From Rhodoferax sp. (GTDB lineage: Bacteria; Pseudomonadota; Gammaproteobacteria; Burkholderiales; Burkholderiaceae_C), in contig NZ_JAURYQ010000019.1 in NCBI RefSeq assembly GCF_030653815.1, forward strand, positions 1 to 64,000: DNA of 64,000 bases. Reading direction: 5' to 3'. This document shows positions 39,279 to 47,397 of this stretch, piece by piece; position 1 is the stretch's first letter, and every line of letters starts with the position of its first letter. A program made the position numbers and the translations under genes. The notes below the pieces were generated by a model that made no database searches, was not told the DNA's origin, and was given only the letters and a program-made list of their open reading frames with translations.

Positions 39279-41744
39279 TTAAACGCTCAGGGCGTCAAAC
39301 TGGCGGGTGTCGACGGCGGCCTTGTCAAACTCGAACCAGGGGTCGGGCTCGCCATCCAGGGCGAATTGCAGGTTTTCCCAGAGTTCCTTGCGCCCGGCGT
39401 GGTCTTCGACAATGCGTTTCTTCACGTAGTCCAAGCCGACGCGGTTGACGTAATGCACGGTGCGCTCCAGGTACCAGCCCTCGGTGCGGTACAGCTCGCA
39501 GAAAGCGCCGGTGTACTCCAGCACCTCGGCGGCGGTCTTGACCTTGACCAGAAAGTGCGCCACTTCGGTCTTGATGCCGCCGTTGCCCGCCACATACATC
39601 TCCCAGCCGCTGTCGACACCGATGATGCCGACGTCCTTGATGCCGGCCTCGGCGCAATTGCGCGGGCAACCGCTCACGGCAAATTTCACCTTGTGCGGCG
39701 CGTACATGCGCCACATGGCGCGCTCCAGGTCCTTGCCCATCTGGGTGCTGTCCTGCGTGCCCATGCGGCACCACTCACTGCCGACACAGGTCTTGACGGT
39801 TCGCAGCGCCTTGGCGTAGGCATGGCCTGAGGGCATGCCGATGTCTTTCCAGACTGCCTGCAGGTCTTCCTTTTTGACGCCCAGCAGGTCGATGCGCTGG
39901 CCGCCGGTGACCTTGACGGTCGGGATTTTGTATTTGTCCACCACATCGGCAATGCGGCGCAGTTCGCTGGCCGTGGTCTCGCCACCCCACATGCGCGGGA
40001 TCACGCTGTAGGTGCCGTCCTTCTGGATGTTGGCGTGGGAGCGCTCGTTGATGAAGCGGCTTTGCGGGTCGTCCTTGGCCAGTTTGGGCCAGGTGCTGAG
40101 CAGGTAGTAGTTGATGGCAGGGCGGCACGACGCGCAGCCGTTGGGCGTTTTCCATTCCATGAAGGCAAACACGTCGGCAATTTTGAGCAGCTTGTTGGCC
40201 TTGATGGCATCGCGCACCGCCTGATGGCCGTGCTCGGTGCAAGCGCACATGGCCTTGGTTTTGGGGGTGACCGAGTAGTCGGCACCCGCGGTGAAGATCA
40301 GCAATTGTTCGACCAGCCCGGTGCAGGAGCCGCAGGAGGCGCTGGCCTTGGTGTGTTTGCGCACCTCGTCCAGTGTGAACAGGCCTTTTTCACGGATCGT
40401 CTTGCAGATGGTGCCCTTGGTCACGCCGTTGCAGCCGCAGACCTCGTCGCTGTCTTTCATGGCGGCGGCCTTGTTGTGGCCCTCGTGGCCGGCATCACCG
40501 ATGTTGGATTCGCCGAACATCAGCTTGTCGCGAATGTCGGCAATCGGACGGCCATCGCGCAGCAGCTTGAAGTACCAACTGCCGTCAACGGTGTCGCCGT
40601 ACAGGCAGGCGCCCACTAATCTGTCGTCTTTCAGCACCAGCTTCTTGTAGACCCCGCCCTTGGGGTCGCTCATGATGATTTCCTCAAAACCTTCGCCACC
40701 GGCAAAGTTGCCAGCTGAAAAAAGGTCAATGCCGGTGACCTTGAGCTTGGTCGAGGTCAGCGACCCGACATAGCGGCCAATGCCGAACTGCGCCAGGTGG
40801 TTGGCTGCCACCCTGGCTTGCTCGAACAACGGCGCGACCAGTCCGTAGGCGGTGCCGCGGTGGGCGGCGCATTCACCCACGGAGTAAATGCGGGCGTCGG
40901 TGATGGTTTGCAGCGTGTCGTTGACCACAATGCCCTTGTCGCAGTGCAGTCGCATCGATTGGGCCAGTTCCACGTTAGGACGAATGCCGACCGCCATCAC
41001 CACCAGGTCGGCGGGGACCTGTGTGCCGTCCCTGAACTTGATGGCGGTGACCCGGCCCTCCGACCCACCGACCAGCGCCTGGGTTTGTGCCCCCATCAGG
41101 AAACGCAGACCGCGTTCTTCCAACGATTTTTGCAGCAGCTTGCCCGCCACTTCGTCGAGTTGGCGCTCCATCAGTGTTGGCTGGACATGCACCACGCTGA
41201 CCGTCATGCCGCGGCGCATCAGGCCGTTGGCGGCTTCCAGGCCCAATAGACCACCACCAATCACCACCGCGTGTTGGTAGGTGGTCGCCGCCTCGATCAT
41301 GGTCTGGGTGTCGGCAATGTCGCGGTAGGCAATCACGCCCTGCAGGTCTTTGCCGGGGATCGGCAGCATGAAGGGGTTGGAGCCGGTGCACAGCAGCAGG
41401 CGGTCGTATTCGGTGCTGATCGTTTCCCCGGCAGCGTTTTGGGCATGCACCAGCCGTTTGACGCGGTCCACCGAGGTCACACGCCAGCCGGCGTGCAAGG
41501 TGATGTGGTTGTCGCTGTACCACTCGTAGGCGTTCAGCACGATCTCGTCAAGCGTTTGTTCACCGGCCAGCACGGGCGACAGCAGGATACGGTTGTAGTT
41601 GGGGTGCGGCTCGGCGCCAAAGACGGTGATTTCGTACAGCTCCGGCGCGATTTTGAGCAATTCTTCCAGTGTGCGGACACCGGCCATGCCGTTGCCGACC
41701 ATCACGAGTTTCATTTTTGCTTTGGGTTCAATGCGCATGTCCAT
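39279..41744 (-). CDS. nirB: Nitrite reductase (NADH) large subunit
   Basis: Sirohaem/4Fe-4S enzyme reducing nitrite to ammonium with NADH. 821 residues: FAD/NAD domains (VMVGNGMAGVRTLEEL, VVIGGGLLGLEAA), two BFD-like [2Fe-2S] segments (CGCNGVTKGTICK, CGSCTG), and the sirohaem region with Cys motifs CVGSEWC and CPRNCAEAG. MDMRIEPK is chosen as start, one base after nrtD's stop; Met codons 2 and 10 residues downstream are alternatives. Confidence 0.94.
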   Translation of the reverse strand: MDMRIEPKAKMKLVMVGNGMAGVRTLEELLKIAPELYEITVFGAEPHPNYNRILLSPVLAGEQTLDEIVLNAYEWYSDNHITLHAGWRVTSVDRVKRLVHAQNAAGETISTEYDRLLLCTGSNPFMLPIPGKDLQGVIAYRDIADTQTMIEAATTYQHAVVIGGGLLGLEAANGLMRRGMTVSVVHVQPTLMERQLDEVAGKLLQKSLEERGLRFLMGAQTQALVGGSEGRVTAIKFRDGTQVPADLVVMAVGIRPNVELAQSMRLHCDKGIVVNDTLQTITDARIYSVGECAAHRGTAYGLVAPLFEQARVAANHLAQFGIGRYVGSLTSTKLKVTGIDLFSAGNFAGGEGFEEIIMSDPKGGVYKKLVLKDDRLVGACLYGDTVDGSWYFKLLRDGRPIADIRDKLMFGESNIGDAGHEGHNKAAAMKDSDEVCGCNGVTKGTICKTIREKGLFTLDEVRKHTKASASCGSCTGLVEQLLIFTAGADYSVTPKTKAMCACTEHGHQAVRDAIKANKLLKIADVFAFMEWKTPNGCASCRPAINYYLLSTWPKLAKDDPQSRFINERSHANIQKDGTYSVIPRMWGGETTASELRRIADVVDKYKIPTVKVTGGQRIDLLGVKKEDLQAVWKDIGMPSGHAYAKALRTVKTCVGSEWCRMGTQDSTQMGKDLERAMWRMYAPHKVKFAVSGCPRNCAEAGIKDVGIIGVDSGWEMYVAGNGGIKTEVAHFLVKVKTAAEVLEYTGAFCELYRTEGWYLERTVHYVNRVGLDYVKKRIVEDHAGRKELWENLQFALDGEPDPWFEFDKAAVDTRQFDALSV

Positions 41745-41745
41745 G

Positions 41746-42582
41746 TCAGGCCGCCTTTTCAACATGTGCTTGCCGGGTGTACAAAAAGTCGATCACGGCT
41801 TTGCGGTATTTGAGGTACTGCGGGCTGTCGGCGAGTTGCACCCGGTTGCGCGGGCGTGGCAGGTCGACGCTGAGCACTTCGCCAATGGTGGCGGCCGGGC
41901 CGTTGGTCATCATCACGATCTTGTCGGACAGCAGCACGGCTTCATCCACATCGTGCGTCACCATCACCACCGTGCTGTGGGTGCGCGCCACAATTTCCAG
42001 CAGTTCGTCCTGCAGTTTGGCGCGGGTCAGGGCGTCGAGGGCGCCAAAGGGTTCATCCATGAGCAGTACCTTGGGCTCCATCGCCAGCGCGCGGGCAATG
42101 CCGACGCGCTGCTTCATGCCACCCGAGATTTCTCCCGGGCGTTTTTGTGCGGCGGGGGTCAAGCCCACCAGTGCCAGCGCGGCATCGGTGCGCGCCATGA
42201 GCTGGGCCTTGTTTTCGCTGGCCGCGCCCGTGGTTTTGTTGGCGGCGCCAAAGACCCGCTCCACCCCCAGATAGACGTTCTCGAAGCAGGTGAGCCAGGG
42301 CAGCAGGGAGTGGTTTTGAAACACCACAGCGCGGTCCGGACCGGGGCCGGCAATTTCGCGGTTGTCACACAGCAGGTGGCCTTGGGTGGGCGTGGTCAGG
42401 CCGGCGATCAGGTTGAGCAGGGTGGACTTGCCACAACCCGAGTGGCCGATCAAGGCCACAAACTCGCCCTTGGCCACTGTCAGATGGATGTCCCGCAGCG
42501 CACAAAACGGGCCTTTTTTGGTTTTGAAGGTTTGCTCGACACCGACGATGTCGATGAACTTGCTGGTCTGGTTGGCATGCAT
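41746..42582 (-). CDS. nrtD: Nitrate ABC transporter ATPase
   Basis: ATPase for nitrate/nitrite import, 278 residues, with GHSGCGKST, signature ISGGMKQRVGIARAL, LLMDEPFGALD and MVTHDVDEA. The ATG giving MHANQTSKF is preferred to one six codons upstream. It follows nrtB across a 93-bp spacer with hairpin repeat copy B and precedes nirB by one base. Confidence 0.93.
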   Translation of the reverse strand: MHANQTSKFIDIVGVEQTFKTKKGPFCALRDIHLTVAKGEFVALIGHSGCGKSTLLNLIAGLTTPTQGHLLCDNREIAGPGPDRAVVFQNHSLLPWLTCFENVYLGVERVFGAANKTTGAASENKAQLMARTDAALALVGLTPAAQKRPGEISGGMKQRVGIARALAMEPKVLLMDEPFGALDALTRAKLQDELLEIVARTHSTVVMVTHDVDEAVLLSDKIVMMTNGPAATIGEVLSVDLPRPRNRVQLADSPQYLKYRKAVIDFLYTRQAHVEKAA

Positions 42583-42617
42583 GATGGTCCTTTGAGGCAA
42601 AAGTTGATGCGACTGGT

Positions 42618-42672
42618 CAGTTGGGGACAGAGCAAAATTTCACTGCGTGTAACTCTTGGTCTGTCCCGCAAG
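42618..42672 (+). repeat. GGACAGA/TCTGTCC hairpin repeat, copy B
   Basis: Begins CAGTTGGGGACAGAGC and ends GGTCTGTCCCGCAAG; the middle differs from copy A. It ends three bases from the nrtB stop codon. Confidence 0.85.
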
Positions 42673-42675
42673 GTT

Positions 42676-43599
42676 TCAGGTTTTGACTTCTTCAAAAGTG
42701 AAGGCGGTTGCGATCTTGATCAGGGCGTACTCCAGAATCAGCCCGACGATGCCAATGACAAAAATGGCGATGATGATGTTCTTGACGTTCAGGTTGTTCC
42801 ACTCGTCCCAGACCCAGAAGCCAATGCCCACACCGCCGGTCAGCATCTCGGCGGCCACAATCACCAGCCAGGCGGTACCCACGGCGAGGCGCACACCGGT
42901 CAGCATGTAAGGCAGCACCGAGGGGAACAGGATCTTGGTGACGATCTTCCACTCACTCAAGTTCAGCACCCGCGCCACGTTCATGTAGTCCTGCGGCACG
43001 CGTTGCACACCCACCGCGGTGTTGATGATCATGGGCCAGATCGAGCAGATAAAAATGGTCCAGATGGCGGCCGGGTCAGCCCCCTTGAACACCAGCAGGC
43101 CAATGGGCAGCCAGGCCAAAGGGGACACCGGGCGCAGCAGGCTGATCAGCGGGTTGAACATGCGGCTCAAAAACTCAAACCGGCCAATCGCAAAGCCTGC
43201 CGGAATACCCACCGCAGCGGCCAGCCCAAAACCCAGCGCCACACGCTCCAGCGACATCAAAATGTTCCAGCCCAAACCCTGGTCATTGGGGCCGTTGCGG
43301 TAGAACGGGTCGCTGAAAATCACCACCGCTTGCTTGAAGGTCTCAAAGGGCGACGGGATGCTGCTGGCGGTGCTGATCGACACCAGCGCCCAGATGCCGA
43401 TCAGCAGGCTAAACCCGAGCACCGGTGGCAACACGGCCAGCCAGAGGCCACGCCAGTCAAGCGCCTGGCTCGGGGCTTTGGCCTTTTCCGCAGCCGGGGT
43501 GGCCTGCGCCTTCTCGATGGCGACCGGAGCCATCACGGGTGCTTTGGCGGCTTCGGCATTTTCGTGTTGCAGCGAGGGATTAAAAACAGCACTGACCAT
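42676..43599 (-). CDS. nrtB: Nitrate ABC transporter permease
   Basis: Inner-membrane permease of 307 residues with about six hydrophobic segments after an Ala/Pro/Lys-rich N-terminal tail of about 45 residues. The BPD-type EAA loop is VPQDYMNVARVLNLSEWKIVTKIL. It is 25 bp after nrtA. Confidence 0.93.
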   Translation of the reverse strand: MVSAVFNPSLQHENAEAAKAPVMAPVAIEKAQATPAAEKAKAPSQALDWRGLWLAVLPPVLGFSLLIGIWALVSISTASSIPSPFETFKQAVVIFSDPFYRNGPNDQGLGWNILMSLERVALGFGLAAAVGIPAGFAIGRFEFLSRMFNPLISLLRPVSPLAWLPIGLLVFKGADPAAIWTIFICSIWPMIINTAVGVQRVPQDYMNVARVLNLSEWKIVTKILFPSVLPYMLTGVRLAVGTAWLVIVAAEMLTGGVGIGFWVWDEWNNLNVKNIIIAIFVIGIVGLILEYALIKIATAFTFEEVKT

Positions 43600-43624
43600 G
43601 GTGTGACTCCTGTGATGTGAAGGC

Positions 43625-44869
43625 TTAAACCTTGACCTTGAAACCGTCGGCGTATTTCTTCGGGTCCTTGCCGTCCCACACGACGCCGTCGATCAGCTTG
43701 CTGCTGCGCATCACGTCCTTCGGGATCGGCGTTTTGGAAGCCGTGGCGGCTTGTTTGTAGAGGTCGATCTGGTTGATCTGTTTGGCCACCGCCAGGTAGT
43801 CCGGGTGGTCTTTGAGCAGACCCCAGCGCTTGTGCTGGGTCATGAACCACATGCCATCACTCAGGTAAGGGAAGTTGACCGCGCCGTCATTGAAAAACTT
43901 CATGTGGTTGGGGTCGTCCCAGGTCTTGCCCATGCCGTTCTGGTAGCGCCCCAGAATGCGCTGGTTGATGGCGTCCACGCTGGTGTTCACATACGACTTG
44001 GCGGCAATGGTTTCGGCCATCTTGTTCTTGTTTTGCAGGCCGGCGTCGATCCACTTGCCGGCTTCCAGAATGGCCGCTGTCACGGCGCGCGCGGTGTTGG
44101 GGTATTTTTTGACAAAATCCGCCGTGGTGCCCAACACCTTTTCGGGGTGGTCTTTCCAGATTTCCTGTGTGGTGGCGGCGGTAACGCCAATGCCGTCGAT
44201 GATGGCGCGGTGGTTCCAGGGCTCGCCCACGCAAAAGCCGTCCATGTTGCCAACCCGCATGTTGGCCACCATTTGCGGCGGCGGCACGGTGATGACCTTG
44301 GCGTCTTTCATCGGGTTGATGCCGTTGGCCGCCAGCCAGTAGTACAGCCACATGGCGTGGGTGCCGGTGGGAAAGGTCTGGGCAAAGGTGTATTCGCGCT
44401 TTTCCAGGCTCATCAACTTGGCCAGGCCGGCACCGTCCACGGCGCCCTTGTCCGCCAGTTTCTTGCTGAGCGTGATGGCCTGGCCGTTGTGGTTCAGGTT
44501 CATCAGCACAGCCATGTCTTTCTTGGCGCCACCCACACCCAGGTGAACGCCATAAATCAGGCCGCACAACACATGGGCAAAGTCCAGTTCGCCATTGACC
44601 AGTTTGTCGCGCACACCGGCCCAACTGGATTCTTTGGTGGGAATGATCTTGACGCCGTATTTTTTGTCCAGGCCCAGTTCGGCTGCCATCACCACGCTGG
44701 CGCAGTCGGTCAGTGGAATGAAGCCGATCCTGACCTCGGTCTTCTCAGGCGCATCAGAACCTGCGGCATAGACGGCCGCGCGCAATGCCGGGCTGATGCC
44801 AATGGCGCCCACGGCGGCCGTTTGCAAAACCGCGCGTCGGCTCAGGCTGGGTTTCAGAAAATCAGTCAT
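43625..44869 (-). CDS. nrtA: Nitrate ABC transporter substrate-binding protein
   Basis: A 414-residue NrtA/CmpA-type binding protein. A Tat signal is visible: SLSRRAVLQTAAVGAIG, with cleavage expected after residue ~30-36. Typical binding features: FIPLTDCASVVMAAELG and GEPWNHRAIIDGIG. It is the first gene of the operon and lies immediately behind the regulated leader. AAAGGAAA precedes the ATG. Because NasS sensors are NrtA-like but cytosolic, the Tat signal argues that this is the transporter component. Confidence 0.93.
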   Translation of the reverse strand: MTDFLKPSLSRRAVLQTAAVGAIGISPALRAAVYAAGSDAPEKTEVRIGFIPLTDCASVVMAAELGLDKKYGVKIIPTKESSWAGVRDKLVNGELDFAHVLCGLIYGVHLGVGGAKKDMAVLMNLNHNGQAITLSKKLADKGAVDGAGLAKLMSLEKREYTFAQTFPTGTHAMWLYYWLAANGINPMKDAKVITVPPPQMVANMRVGNMDGFCVGEPWNHRAIIDGIGVTAATTQEIWKDHPEKVLGTTADFVKKYPNTARAVTAAILEAGKWIDAGLQNKNKMAETIAAKSYVNTSVDAINQRILGRYQNGMGKTWDDPNHMKFFNDGAVNFPYLSDGMWFMTQHKRWGLLKDHPDYLAVAKQINQIDLYKQAATASKTPIPKDVMRSSKLIDGVVWDGKDPKKYADGFKVKV

Positions 44870-44900
44870 GGCAGTTTCCTTTACAGGTGGGTGGGCAAAA

Positions 44901-44970
44901 CAAACAAAAAAAAGGCGTCCTCACAGGGTTCGCAACGTGTGACACGTTGCGAACCCGTGGGGACGCCTTT
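44901..44970 (-). terminator. Leader terminator/attenuator before nrtA
   Basis: On the minus strand GGCGTCC-type arms (44961-44970 with 44911-44920) and an inner perfect 15-bp stem (44942-44956 with 44926-44940) form a long hairpin, followed by a U-run (complement of 44901-44912). It would stop transcription before nrtA unless prevented. Confidence 0.9.
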
Positions 44971-45005
44971 GTCCGGATCAGACCGGAATCACCCGCCGTT
45001 GGGTG
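44961..45005 (-). promoter_or_regulatory. ANTAR-target double hairpin (NasT binding)
   Basis: P1 is CACCC-AACGGC-GGGTG (45005 to 44990). P2 is GGAC-AAAGGC-GTCC (44974 to 44961). Both hexaloops have A at position 1 and G at position 4, the described ANTAR signature. P2 overlaps the 5' arm of the terminator, so the two structures exclude each other. Confidence 0.82.
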
Positions 45006-45045
45006 GTACCGGTCAAACGACCATTACTGGTCTTGTTAATTTATA

Positions 45046-45061
45046 AGCAAGCTGTGTGCCA
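45046..45061 (-). promoter_or_regulatory. Sigma54 promoter of the nitrate assimilation operon
   Basis: Minus-strand TGGCACACAGCTTGCT matches TGGCAC-N5-TTGCW with GG-N10-GC. Transcription would start near 45035, giving a leader of about 165 nt to nrtA. Confidence 0.85.
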
Positions 45062-45164
45062 GCTTGATTGATGCGCGAGATTGCTATAAATTCAGTAGTA
45101 CTGTTTGTTATGAGTGGGACTGACTGGCGCATTCAAGCGTGCATTCACTTGGCTTGTGTGGTCC

Positions 45165-45181
45165 TGCACTGTATTTGTGCG
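45165..45181. promoter_or_regulatory. NtrC-type enhancer site
   Basis: TGCACTGTATTTGTGCG contains GCAC-N7-GTGC, the NtrC core. It is centred about 138 bp upstream of the predicted start, a typical enhancer distance, and lies just after the nasT stop codon. Confidence 0.6.
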
Positions 45182-45191
45182 GCGCACCAAT

Positions 45192-45839
45192 TCAGCCCAG
45201 CAAGTCGGCCACATCGAGCATGCGCTGCGCCACGTCCGCCAGTTTCAGGCCCTTGTCCATTGCCGTCTTGCGCATTTTCCTGAAGGCCTCTTCTTCGCTC
45301 AAGCCTTGGCGCTGCATCAGCAGACCCTTGGCGCGGTCGATCAGCTTGCGGTCCTTGAGTTCGGCGCTCAGTTCATCGCGCTCGTTTTGTGTGCTGGCCA
45401 GGGTCTGCAGCAGGGCCTGTTCGTGCTCGAAGCGTGCCAGCGCCACGTCCAGTATCGGGCGAATGCGCTCCGGCGAAAGACCGGCCACGATGTAGGCCGA
45501 GACCCCGGCGGCCACGGCCTGCTTGACATGCCGGGTATCGTCATCGTTGGTGAACATCACAATCGGGCGGCGCTCGTCGCGCGTGGCCATCACCACATGC
45601 TCCAGCGCGTCGCGGGCATCGCTTTCGGCGTCGACAATGATCAGGTCGGGTTGCAGCTGCGCGAGGCGCTCGGTCAGGAACACATCAGCGGGCAGGGTGG
45701 CGATCAGGTTGAAGCTGTTTTCCAGAAGCCCGATGCGCAGGCTGCGCGAGCGATCCACCTGGCGAATGGCTTGATCGTCCTGCGGATCAGCGATGTCCAG
45801 GTCGGGTGCGACAACAACAATACGAAGACTGGGATTCAT
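45192..45839 (-). CDS. nasT: NasT-type ANTAR antitermination regulator
   Basis: A 215-residue response-regulator-like protein. N-terminal pseudo-receiver (phospho-acceptor position in DLIIVDAESDARD; the usual Lys near AYIVAG is absent), coiled linker, and C-terminal ANTAR domain (KLIDRAKGLLMQRQGLSEEEAFRKMRKTAMD, about residues 160-190). It should bind the double hairpin just downstream and prevent termination. No NasS sensor gene is adjacent. Confidence 0.9.
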   Translation of the reverse strand: MNPSLRIVVVAPDLDIADPQDDQAIRQVDRSRSLRIGLLENSFNLIATLPADVFLTERLAQLQPDLIIVDAESDARDALEHVVMATRDERRPIVMFTNDDDTRHVKQAVAAGVSAYIVAGLSPERIRPILDVALARFEHEQALLQTLASTQNERDELSAELKDRKLIDRAKGLLMQRQGLSEEEAFRKMRKTAMDKGLKLADVAQRMLDVADLLG

Positions 45840-45898
45840 GCGTCTGACGACGCAAGAATTAAGCCAAGCTGTCTCGCAGGTGCTGGCTCAAAGGGACG

Positions 45899-46198
45899 TC
45901 AGGACACCCACTTGGTGGTGTCATCGGCGACGAATTGGTTGACGTCGCCCAACATGATTTCGCGCAGCGCCTGGATGTCCATCAGGACGTCGAACGGAAA
46001 ACCATGGCGGTCACCACGCGCGTCTTCGATCAGCGAGGCAAAACAGGCGCGGAGCTGGGTTTCATCGTCCTTGAGATTGAAGATGGTTTGGGCGATGCGT
46101 GGGTACTGTTGAGCCAGGGCTTGCGGGTATTTCATGCCCTCAAGCGTGCCAAAGTAGTCTTCTGCAGCGGCATTCAAATGAACGATGTTGTCGGTCAT
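45899..46198 (-). CDS. Conserved small protein of unknown function near nar genes
   Basis: A 99-residue soluble acidic protein with no recognised family. It contains the segment RIAQTIFNLKDDETQLRACF and a C-terminal LMDIQALREIMLGDVNQFV. It lies between the Crp/Fnr gene and nasT, 59 bp before the latter. A ribosome site GAGG is present upstream. Function cannot be assigned; placement suggests a role in nitrate metabolism or regulation. Confidence 0.75.
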   Translation of the reverse strand: MTDNIVHLNAAAEDYFGTLEGMKYPQALAQQYPRIAQTIFNLKDDETQLRACFASLIEDARGDRHGFPFDVLMDIQALREIMLGDVNQFVADDTTKWVS

Positions 46199-46231
46199 GG
46201 CAAGCTCCTCAGGTTGATTCCATCACGGCCA

Positions 46232-46256
46232 GCGCACAGTGTACTGTGCTGTGCGC
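46232..46256. terminator. Hairpin after the Crp/Fnr gene
   Basis: GCGCACAG (46232-46239) pairs with CTGTGCGC (46249-46256) around a 9-nt loop. It lies between the regulator gene and the next co-directional gene. There is no T-run, so it may be an mRNA 3' structure rather than a terminator. Confidence 0.45.
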
Positions 46257-46279
46257 ACCCGGTTGCCGAGTACGCCCGG

Positions 46280-46984
46280 TTATTGGGCGCCGTAACCCAG
46301 CAGCTTCTTCACATCCAGGATCCGGATTTCACGACGGTCGATGGTGATGAGTTGTCGGGCTTCGAGCTCATGCAGCACGCGTGAGAAATACTCGGGCGTG
46401 AGCGACAGGCGTGAGGCGATGGTCGCCTTGCTGGCGGGCAGGGACACAGTCAAGGTATGCTGACCGCCAGTGGTGTCCATTTCCACGTCGCGCAGCAAGT
46501 AACCAATCAGGCGCTGCATGCCGTTTTGCAGGGCATAGGCTTCGACATCCTGAACCAGGCTGTGCAGGCGCCTGGAAACACCTGCCAGCATGTGCAGTGC
46601 AAAGTGGGGGTCCTGTTCGATTTCATCGATCACGCCGCGTTTGCTGACATTGACCAGCACCGTATCAACCAGCGCTTGCGCGTTGAGAATGTAGGGCTTG
46701 TTCAAAAACACCAGCGCCTCGGCAAAACTTTGCCCTGGGCTGATGATCTCAATGACTTTTTCCTGGCCGGCTGGTGACACCACAAACAGCTTGACCTGTC
46801 CGTTGAAGACGATGTGAAAGGCCTCGCAGGCCTCGCCCACGCTGAAAATCATGTCGCCCTTGGCGTAATTCCGGATCTGGCAGCTTTTGGCGATGCGCGC
46901 GAGCTCATCCGGGGACAAACCACTGAACAAGGGTGAGCCCGCCAGAAAGCGCGGCATGTCAAAAAATTGCGTGTCCAGCGTCAT
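46280..46984 (-). CDS. Crp/Fnr-family transcription regulator (Dnr-like)
   Basis: A 234-residue regulator: cyclic-nucleotide-like domain (AKGDMIFSVGEACEAFHIVFNGQVKLF) and HTH domain with ASRLSLTPEYFSRVLHELE. The E-x2-S-R pattern in the recognition helix fits FNR-type TTGAT half-sites. It lacks the N-terminal Cys cluster of FNR, so it is more like Dnr/Nnr, which respond to NO via heme. It is the last gene of the nar-type operon, two bases after the preceding gene. Confidence 0.9.
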   Translation of the reverse strand: MTLDTQFFDMPRFLAGSPLFSGLSPDELARIAKSCQIRNYAKGDMIFSVGEACEAFHIVFNGQVKLFVVSPAGQEKVIEIISPGQSFAEALVFLNKPYILNAQALVDTVLVNVSKRGVIDEIEQDPHFALHMLAGVSRRLHSLVQDVEAYALQNGMQRLIGYLLRDVEMDTTGGQHTLTVSLPASKATIASRLSLTPEYFSRVLHELEARQLITIDRREIRILDVKKLLGYGAQ

Positions 46985-46986
46985 GG

Positions 46987-47397
46987 TTATTGCAGCATGA
47001 TGGCGCTGCCCGAGGTGTCAAAGGCGATCATGTTGTCGAGTGCGCCCAGTTTGACGGACTCCACCATGCGCTCCAGTGTTTGTTCGACGTCGGTGCTGCT
47101 GGGTGGCTTGCCGTTGCTACCCGACAGGGAGGCGACAAACACCACGTGCCATTGGCTTTGGAACTGGCCGGACTCCTGCTTGAGCGCGGCAAAGCTCTGG
47201 ATGTCGTCGGGCGACTTGTCGGCGACCATGGCTGGCACCAAGGCACCGCCGTGACCGGCTTCAAAGTCCTGGCGTTGTTGCGGTGTGCAGTCGTCGGGCA
47301 ACTCGGCGCTGGTGAACACCATCAGCAGGCGTTGCGGTTGTGCCTGCTGGCGTGCCGCCTGCAGCAGGTCGTCAAAAGTGTCAATGTGGATGGTCAT
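46987..47397 (-). CDS. Conserved protein of unknown function in the nar operon
   Basis: A 136-residue soluble protein, IDTFDDLLQAARQQAQPQRLLMVFTSAELP at the start. Relatives occur in Comamonadaceae, sometimes misnamed as a ribonucleotide reductase subunit; nothing in this sequence supports that. No motif for catalysis or metal is visible. It overlaps the carbonic anhydrase gene by ATGA and lies two bases before the Crp/Fnr gene, so it is certainly co-transcribed. Confidence 0.8.
   Translation of the reverse strand: MTIHIDTFDDLLQAARQQAQPQRLLMVFTSAELPDDCTPQQRQDFEAGHGGALVPAMVADKSPDDIQSFAALKQESGQFQSQWHVVFVASLSGSNGKPPSSTDVEQTLERMVESVKLGALDNMIAFDTSGSAIMLQ

Noticed and set aside
43625-44869. NrtA as the NasS sensor
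   Set aside because: A clear twin-arginine signal sends it out of the cytoplasm, whereas NasS must act on cytosolic NasT.
44971-45034. Other hexaloop hairpins GACC-AGTAAT-GGTC and CCGG-TCTGAT-CCGG as ANTAR P1/P2
   Set aside because: Their loops lack either G4 or A1. The chosen pair has both, and P2 overlaps the terminator as the mechanism requires.
46214-46226. FNR box near 46214 (TTGATTCCATCA)
   Set aside because: Spacing between half-sites is three rather than four and the second half-site is incomplete.
46987-47397. Ribonucleotide reductase alpha subunit
   Set aside because: 136 residues with no reductase motif. I think the name attached to some relatives is an annotation error.
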